Of a DNA stretch of 64,000 nucleotides, positions 56,905 to 64,000 are shown piece by piece. Source of the DNA: Hydrangea macrophylla (Eukaryota; Streptophyta; Magnoliopsida; Cornales; Hydrangeaceae); NCBI GenBank assembly GCA_033977485.1, contig CM066994.1, forward strand, positions 117,142,458 to 117,206,457. The letters are read 5' to 3'. The stretch's first letter is position 1, and each line of letters begins with the position of its first letter. The position numbers and the translations under genes are program-made. The notes under the pieces are model-generated. The model saw only the letters and a program-made list of their open reading frames with translations. It did not search any database and was not told where the DNA came from.

Positions 56905-58448
56905 CCTGCTCGATGAGCTTCTCAATGGCAATTTTAAGCTTGAAGCAGTCCTTGGTATCATGGCCGTGATCCCTATGGTATCGACAATACTTCTCCCGAT
57001 TCCTTTTCTCGGGCGGGCTCTTCAGCTTTGTCAATTTTTTGAGCAACCTCTGAGCTTCGGCAGTGACCATAACTTCTTGGATAGGCTGGAAAAGCAGCGT
57101 GAAGATAACTGGGGCTTGATCCCAACCGCTTCATTACTGATTTTGCTTCAGCTTCTTTCCCGGGCCTTTCTCAGAACCTTCGTGCTTTCGTTTGGATTTC
57201 GGGGATTCTTCTTCCACGAAGTTGGTGTGCTTAGACTTCAGGAACTCTTCCGTGTCAATGTATTTTCTAACCCTTTATGAGAGTTCAACCAGGGTGGCTG
57301 GTCGGTCATGGTGGAACGACATAGCAACTTTGGAGTGCTAAACCCCCGAGCAGAAGGCTGTGATCGTAATCGTTTCGTTCAGATTGTTGATCTGAAGGTT
57401 TTGCTGATTGAAATGGTCAACATAATCTGTCAGGGATTCTCCTTTGCGTTGCTTGACAGCCAACAATTGGGTGTCTGGCTGTGATTGGTCAAGCATTTCC
57501 ATGAATTAGCTGACGAAGAACTTGTTGAGTGCTTTGAAGTCGTCGACCATTCGGGGGTTTGAGTGAGTGGAACCACTGCGCGGTCAGCCCTTTGAGATTG
57601 CTGGGAAAGGCCAGGCATAGCAGTTCATTGGCATTGGTATCTAACGCCATCTGAGCCTTATAAGTCTGGACGTGATCGACCGAACTCCCGAGCCATCATA
57701 AGAATCAAGATGTGGTTGCTTGAGCTTGCGAGGAATTGGAAATTCTGTGATCTGAATAGTGAAGGGTGACTCAGTTTCAATATTGGTGTAGTCACGACCT
57801 AGCCTATGACTCAACTTCTCAATCTGTTTCTACTGGTCGTTGATGCGGGTCTTAAAGTCCTCCCGATCGATCCTCTATTCTGTATCTATGCGATAGGTTG
57901 GGTCGGACGACAAAGCATCTTCTTCGAAGTGCGTTGTCCTCAGAGATGGGGCATGGCTTCTACTCTGGGTAATCATATGCCTAAGATCTCTATAGCTCTT
58001 GGTCGGGTGTTCTTGGGTTGATTCCCAGGCTGTTTGCTCTTGCACCTCCCTTCTGGCAGTGCGTCTGTTGTTAATGATCTCTGGCGTCCCCCGCCCGGCT
58101 TGGGTTGGCCCGAGCACGTTGTTGGGTCTGCTCGGGGCTACGGCTACGCTCATCGTTCCTGGACCACCCCAAAGCCGGGGGGGATACCGGTGCAGTATGG
58201 GCACGTCGTCGAGAACGCACGGGCATGCGATCACATGCATTGTTCCCAAGCTGATCCTTGACTTGAGGGGGATTATCCTGTCTGGCCAACAGTGCTTCGA
58301 TTTGCTGTTGAGCTTGATGCTGGCCCTCTAGGAGTTGCTCAAGAGCTGCGGTAATCTACTCTGAGGTCATAGAGGCTGCCAATTGCCCGGCCTGTGAATC
58401 CGCCTGACCCGTTGGGGCAGTAGTCTTCTTACCCTTCTTCGGCGGTAT
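56905..58448 (-). pseudogene. gag: Element E gag
   Basis: Starts at ATACCGCCGAAGAAG (58,448), where H has ATGCCACCGAAGAAG, so the start codon is lost. A Gln-rich N-terminal region follows (QQQIEALLARQDNPPQ), then an Arg-rich RARANPSRAG. The capsid core follows in pieces (KLKQPHLDSYDGSG, ESLTDYVDHFNQQN, AFCSGV) with several stops. The zinc knuckle CRYHRDHGHDTKDC has the CHHC pattern usual in Tat-lineage elements. LTR B cuts the gene right after it. Confidence 0.8.
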
Positions 58449-58494
58449 GTTGATCGGTAATGGATTTGTTCTTGGGAGAAAAACTGTCGTATTC

Positions 58495-58512
58495 CCACAG
58501 ATGGTGCCAAAC
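58495..58512 (-). other. Element E primer-binding site
   Basis: Minus TTTGGCACCATCTGTGGG directly after the LTR end GGCATCATCG; resembles the H site. Confidence 0.7.
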
Positions 58513-59329
58513 CGATGATGCCAAAATTTGGGTAAGAGAGTAAGAAGAAATAGACAGTTTGGCCTTGTTAATTAAGAGACCTACATCCACGTTGTGTGTC
58601 GGAATACTTGCACTATGATATGAAAGTCATCGGGGGTCTTTGGTGAACCAACAAGAGCATGGAACTACCAGAGACCGGCCGAGCAGAGTGTATCATTCCC
58701 TAACGTAGCATAAATATGGAAAGCGTTTAATTTCCTTTATGGACCCGTAGGTCGCGACAGTTTGAAGGATCGATTCCATCCCAAACGTCGAAAAATACAG
58801 TAATATAAAATCAGAGTGGAACAATCAAGGTTTACAAAATTTTACCAAATTAATAATTATTACAGCACGGGGTTACTAAAGGCACAAGCCGCCTTGAAAC
58901 AAAACAATATCTTTTATCTATTATAGCTATCCTTATTACAAACCCAGTTTATAACTTAAAACATATTATAGTAAATTCTTCTTCGGTAGTCGTTCTCAGT
59001 TCACGTAATCATATGGTCCAGCCTGATCATAACCTGAAAAGCCTAGACACGAATGTCTAGGGCGCATCAACGCCTTCAACTTTATGAAGCTGGTTAGTAT
59101 TAAAAACATAACTTGAATATAAACCATACTCACTTACTATTTTCCTTTTTCACGGTTTTATTATTCAACAAGTTAACAATATAGAAGTGAGTTCTCATTA
59201 TAAATAGCAATAACATTAATAAACTTTCATTTATAGCACATGTGACCGTGTATGGAAAACAATGCAACCAATCTCATCTTACCGACTCTTTTCTCTCGAC
59301 AACACCTCAAACCAACCCCCTCACTCTAG

Positions 59330-59660
59330 TATCTTTGAAACACTAAGGTGACCACACTTTAGTACAGGGGTACCAGGGAGTGTCCAGTTTGCCTCACATT
59401 TTAGTACGGGGTACTAGGGAGTGTCCAATGCCTCACACTTTGACCATACCACACATGTCATGGAGTGTCCAGTAGGCCACACTTTAGCACTACCATGGGT
59501 GCCAGGGAATGTCCAAGTCGGTGTCATACACTTTAGCGCTACCATGGGCGCTAGGGAGTATCCAGTTTTGTCACCGTCACATTTCAAAGACACTTTAGCC
59601 TCAATATCGTAACATCACACTTTGGTACAACAATACCAGAGAGTGTCCACACACAATATC
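59330..59660 (-). repeat. Minisatellite in D2
   Basis: Degenerate repeats of GGGAGTGTCCAGT and CACTTTAGCACTACCATGG, the reverse complement of the D1 ladder at 21,340-21,720. Confidence 0.72.
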
Positions 59661-60040
59661 AACCACATACTCTTTTCCACACTGACCACCACTCACCATG
59701 CATGTACAATTGACTCCACATGAATGACATATGACTTAATACAAAAATATATAGTACTGGAAACGATAACCATAGATATACGAGAAGAAATCAAATCTTA
59801 TACGAAACAACCGGTGAATTCATCAAAGAATGTTGTAATAAGCTTTTATCGCTACTTGAACACAAGTGAGTCTACTTTGAAGCAATGCCCTAAAAAATGA
59901 GTTATAATTTTTGTGCATGAATTACATATCAAAAGAAAGGTCTTTGAGTCTAGTTTTCAACACTTCAAACGGTGCGCGTTTTCGAGCTTTCTAGAGGAAG
60001 TTATGGCCATTTTACTAAAAGTCGTCAGTGCTGGAAAATG

Positions 60041-60127
60041 CCAATCGATTGGCAAAAGTGCCAATTGATTGGTATACATGCCAATCGATTGGTAATGATG
60101 TCAATCGATTGGTAACCAATCGATTGG
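60041..60127. repeat. Five copies of the palindrome CCAATCGATTGG in D2
   Basis: At 60,041, 60,061 (CCAATTGATTGG), 60,081, 60,101 (TCAATCGATTGG) and 60,116. The first four are spaced exactly 20 bp apart, the last 15 bp. Each is self-complementary. Confidence 0.93.
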
Positions 60128-61891
60128 CATCAGCAGTTTCTCCCCTGTTACGAATTTAAAGCCTATTTTTTTGACCCATTTTCAAATCCGAATGCAAACA
60201 TGACTTGTAATATATGGTTCTCTCCGTTTTTCCGCAAAGATCATGAATACCGTGATTGGTTTTAACTAATTTCAATCGTAGCTCTCGGATTTTACGAAAA
60301 ATCGAGGAGTGACAAAACTTCAATTCTAATATACTTTCATATACGGATGAATTAAGCTCCAATACTTTAAATACAACCTCTAGGGATTGTAATCGTTCAT
60401 TTTTATCTATGAAAAACGATTTTTGTTAAGTTTGAAAAATTACTATTTTTACACCATGAATAAGCTTAAACGAATTTCATATAAACACATACTAATTCAA
60501 GCAATATAAATTGTAATTAAGCATGAAATTACATTACAAGTGAGTTAGTAATACTCACTGTGATTGAGAGTAAAGAGATTGTTGAGAAAGAGATAAGGAA
60601 TAAGCAATCCCAACTTCAAGCTTTCAAGCTATGGAGGTTGTACTTCTCTCTCTCTAAAATTTTCTGTGAATAAACTGTACAACTCTCTCCTTACTCTCTG
60701 AATTCAGTCCCCCAAGAGTGTGCAAGTTGTGAGCTGTGAGTATGTTTATATAGAACCAGTTTTGGAGAACTTGGAGCCCAAGAACTCTCTATTATACTCA
60801 ACAAAATGAATTTGTTTTCCTAATTAACTAAATACAATATAAACACAGATACACACACACATATATACTCTGATAGTACTAAGCCATCAGATTAGTTAAG
60901 GGTCAATATAGACCCCTAGAGGGCAACATGAAGGTGTTTGGGAAAATAGACTTAAGTCCCAACACTATCACACACAACTAAGCATAGCCAAACAAGGCTC
61001 TAACAAATGATTAGTCTCCATAAATGGAAAATAAAGCAAGTGTCAAATCTTACTTTGCATCACTTCCAAAATCTGTGGAAGTTCTACGTGGCACGGATAG
61101 TCTTCGCACATGAACTGGTATTTTCGTGGCGCGGTGTTCACCACAAAAATACCGAAACTTCATTTTAACTTACCAAATAATTTTTAGGTTTTATAAAATT
61201 ACAGTTTGAGTCAAGAGAGATTATTTTCACTATGTTGAAATATAGATTTGAAATTCCACACAGGTATTATTAAATTTATAAAATTGCAATTTGACCCCAA
61301 AGGAAAGTTCAGAATGAAATAAAGCAGGTAACAAGATTTAACACATGAGAATTATAATTAAAATAAAAGCAGTCAATTACAAATTAATTTTAAATATGAC
61401 GATGCAAAATTAAATGAAAATGCCGGTTGTTACAGAGTGTGCGTGTGTGCAATACAATGTTGCGATTCTATATAAATAAGAATGCCCTCCCCTTGAAGAG
61501 GGTGAGTAGTCTATTTTATAGATACATGAGACCACTTGTACAAGGTAAGTAGACTAATTAGGCAGTATGATCTAATTATAATCTATCAGCACAAATTGTG
61601 GGAGTTTCGGATTAGGAAACACCCTTCTCTTCCCCTTAGTCTTCTAGCTGAGATAGGAAATTGTTTGAGACCTTCTGGGTCGTGCTATGCGACGTGGAAA
61701 GCCAGCCACTGACAAGAGAGGGGCCCGCATCGGACTCCCGATCTGTTAATCATAGGTCGGGATATACCAGGTGGTCCTGAGTACCATCCCCGGGATGGTC
61801 ACACAATGAGTCACAACTACCAAGTGATTTGGCATTTCTTACTGAGGTGGCAAAGATACTCTCATTGGATATTTTTATGCATATCATAGTA

Positions 61892-64000
61892 TATGGTTTA
61901 CTTGTAAACAAATGGTTCACACATTTTTTGGAGGGAAGACACGGCTTGAGATGTGAAGAAATTGTATGGTCCAAGCTGTATTTATGGAAAATGATTAGCA
62001 CCGAAAGATTTAAAACAAATCCATAGTGACATAAAAAGCAACAATCTAGTAGGAAGAATATTAGGGGGGTCGTTCAGATAGAAAATCCACACCTATCTTT
62101 ATACCTTAAAAGAACATCCCAAATGAATCTGATCCTATTTTTCAATGACAATCAAATCGAACACTTAAACTACCAAGTACCAACCTTAAAGTTTTGGCAT
62201 ATAATATCTTACCCTTTCAATGTGCAGGATAAAAACACATCTATATCTAACAGGTTTACCAATTTTTAACCATTTTGGAAAAAAAAAATAAGCAAAAAAT
62301 TTGAAAAGATATTTAAAATTTTCATAGGATCTTTTTTATTCCTCAAAAGCCACATTACATGTAGATCATACTAATGATTATTCGGTCTTTGCAATCAGTT
62401 ATAGACACATGTATACTTGTGTAGTGAGAGAGAATGTGCAGCCCAACAATAAGAAATGAACTAAGATAGTTTAGTATTATGCATCCTAAGATAAGGTAAA
62501 TTCAAACTTAGGACTAAAAGCAAATGAAATGAATAGAGTAAAACATAGCAGAGAAATATTTAATCAGATTCGCACGGTCGCACCTACCTTGCTGCTGTTT
62601 TTACCCTAGAATTGAAAAGGAAACGTTAAAAACAGAAATCCATTCTCACTGCAAAGAGTTAATGGGCATTAGCAAAAATGATATTGAAATTGAGAGACCA
62701 CTTGAAAAAGAACAATAGCTATATCTACAATGGGGATAATGTGACAGGTGTAGCCAATGTTGTAAGACCATCCACATTTACAAATCTTTCACAAATAATG
62801 AATTAGGCGTCACTCAATTATGCATTCAATCCAGTCAAACTACCTAATCCCTCTAAAAGACTCAATGAGGAGAAAAAGGAAAAGAAGATAGTGAAACCAA
62901 TAGAAAGCACTAATACTTCAGTTGTCATTACCTATGTAACATGGGTACTTCATTTACAAATAACAAGAAGATGGGGATGACCGTTTACAAACAAGCAAAA
63001 TCATTTAGGATTATTCTCCATCTAAGTGTTCTATAGTGAAAGATAGCAAAGAAAACAATGAAGCAATATGAAATAAAATTCGACCTAGAAAAGTTTCATA
63101 CCATAGAATAGTCTCTTCTTTTTACCTCCAAAAATAAGACTGCATAGGTTGGCTCAGTGGAACAGAAACCCTCTCTGGAAGCTCATTAAAAACATAAACA
63201 CACACATGCACGGAGTCACAAAGATCAAAGATGTACTAAAAAAACATTTTAAAAAAAAGAGGAAAATACCAAAATAATAAGTGGTTTTTGATTCTAATAC
63301 TAATTTACCTGGAATAATGTTGATTTTGGAAGATGAGTATCTGAAGAAGTGGAAAGAGGACGGTTGTTCTGCTTCTATGGAGAAATGTATTTTTGGTCTG
63401 AAGCTCTAATGCTAACAACCACAACAAAAGAGGAAGAAAGAAACAATAACTACCAAATGAACCCGTGAAAAAAGAAAACGAAGTAACATAAACTACCAAG
63501 TAACAATTTAAAAGATGTTCAAAGGTTGTGCAAACACCTCTTAACAAAATAGTGACAATAACAAATAGAACAGAACCAATAAATTTTTTTTTTTTTTTTT
63601 GTTTCGAGGCATTTTAGATTCACCTTCAAAGTCTAAAATACAGCACGAAGCCAATTGGAGTTAAACATCACAACAATTTTAAAAGCTATTACGCAATGTC
63701 ACCCATGGCTTACTCAAGCTCTTACACAATGTGACTCATGCCTTACTCAGTTATATTGGCAAATTTTTAGTCTCATCAAGTAGTTGTTATGGTCACTTGC
63801 CATTACAATCAAGATAACCTCAAGTCATTCCCCTTCAAGTAATAAGAAAGATCTTCAATCTAATAGTTATAGTCTTGTAGACCCTTTTCTATGGTTTTCA
63901 TACTTCCATTCTCTGTTTCTCCTCTGTGATATAAAACTTTTTAGAGTTACATTGAAGTACTTTTGAACCAACAACTACTCAAGAAGTATCTTATGATACC
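61892..64000. other. AT-rich flanking region, nothing recognised
   Basis: Genomic flank of element E. Poly-T at about 63,582-63,600. Short open frames without domains. It may hold introns or UTR of a gene outside the window, but nothing shows this. Confidence 0.45.

Larger units (their letters stand above)
58691..61434 (-). mobile_element. Solo LTR D2
   Basis: TSD GAGTG (58,686-58,690 and 61,435-61,439). In minus sense it begins TGTAACAACCGG and ends with a mutated TGATA where D1 has TGACA. TATA box TCTATATAAAC (minus, about 60,750). It matches D1 over most of its length, including the CTTTAGCACTACCATGGGTG repeats, but has a different array in the middle. Confidence 0.85.
40857..61886 (-). 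mobile_element. Element E: Tat-lineage Ty3/gypsy retrotransposon with antisense gene, heavily nested
   Basis: TSD TAGTA (40,852-40,856 and 61,887-61,891). The LTRs are 40,857-41,503 (3' in element sense) and 58,513-61,886 (5', containing D2). PBS TTTGGCACCATCTGTGGG (minus, about 58,495-58,512). PPT minus GAAATGGGGGGTAGC (41,504-41,518). Coding parts in minus sense: gag, protease, RNase H, integrase; the antisense gene is on +. After removing C2, A, B and D2 with their TSDs it is about 10 kb. Reading frames rejoin correctly across the A and B target sites, which confirms the nesting. Inactive: many stops, RT core missing, altered integrase Glu. Confidence 0.88.
58513..61886 (-). repeat. Element E 5' LTR, interrupted by D2
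   Basis: Two parts (58,513-58,685 and 61,440-61,886, plus TSD) total about 625 bp and align with 40,857-41,503. Confidence 0.86.

Noticed and set aside
60041..60127. CRISPR-like array (palindromic repeats at regular spacing)
   Set aside because: Units are only 12 bp with 8-bp spacers in a plant LTR; no CRISPR context.
61750..64000. Small frames at the right edge as host genes
   Set aside because: All under 90 codons, no domain, no splice-supported extension.

Overview
The window is nuclear DNA of a flowering plant, probably a eudicot. The signs are plant-type Ty1/copia and Ty3/gypsy LTR retrotransposons, a tRNA-derived SINE, Mutator- and hAT-like MITEs, a TRIM, long CT/GT microsatellites, and one host gene with plant-style introns, a serine carboxypeptidase-like (SCPL) acyltransferase-type gene. 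Only the 3' exons of that gene are present (about 11.59-13.63 kb, + strand). Nearly everything else is nested transposable elements. I delimited these by 5' TG..CA 3' ends, target-site duplications (TSDs), primer binding sites (PBS) and polypurine tracts (PPT).

Layout. (1) 1-11.4 kb: the 3' part of a Tat-lineage Ty3/gypsy element ('F', + orientation). It carries an antisense, intron-containing gene for a plant mobile domain (PMD) protein, then a PPT and a 3' LTR. That LTR is split by a young, nearly complete Ty1/copia element (3784-10633, TSD AGATG, minus orientation). (2) 11.5-16.5 kb: SCPL exons, with a foldback MITE and a SINE in the introns, then three MITE-type elements. (3) 16,552-27,382: solo LTR 'C1' containing the gag-only element 'H' (18,156-24,934), which contains solo LTR 'D1' (19,415-22,339), a three-level nest. 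(4) 27,685-35,484: element 'G', with long near-identical LTRs, a gag zinc-knuckle fragment and a mostly non-coding interior. (5) 35.5-40.85 kb: AT-rich intergenic DNA with a TRIM. (6) 40,857-61,886: a 21-kb Tat-type element 'E' in minus orientation. It has decayed gag, protease, RNase H and integrase, has lost the reverse transcriptase core, and carries an antisense gene with a Transposase_28-like ('putative gypsy type transposon') domain. It is interrupted by solo LTRs C2, A, B (with an hAT-like MITE inside) and D2. (7) 61.9-64 kb: AT-rich DNA in which I recognise nothing.

How the pieces relate: H and E share LTR termini, PBS type, gag and a tandem-repeat 3' region, so H looks like a non-autonomous derivative of the E family. 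Families C and D each occur once inside E and once in the C1/H nest, so they were active after E inserted. F and E each carry a different antisense gene with its own promoter beside the 3' LTR. The most unusual single signal is in the copia element. The site where its PBS should lie is not tRNA-like but is perfectly complementary over 15 nt to a segment of its own LTR, which suggests self-priming.
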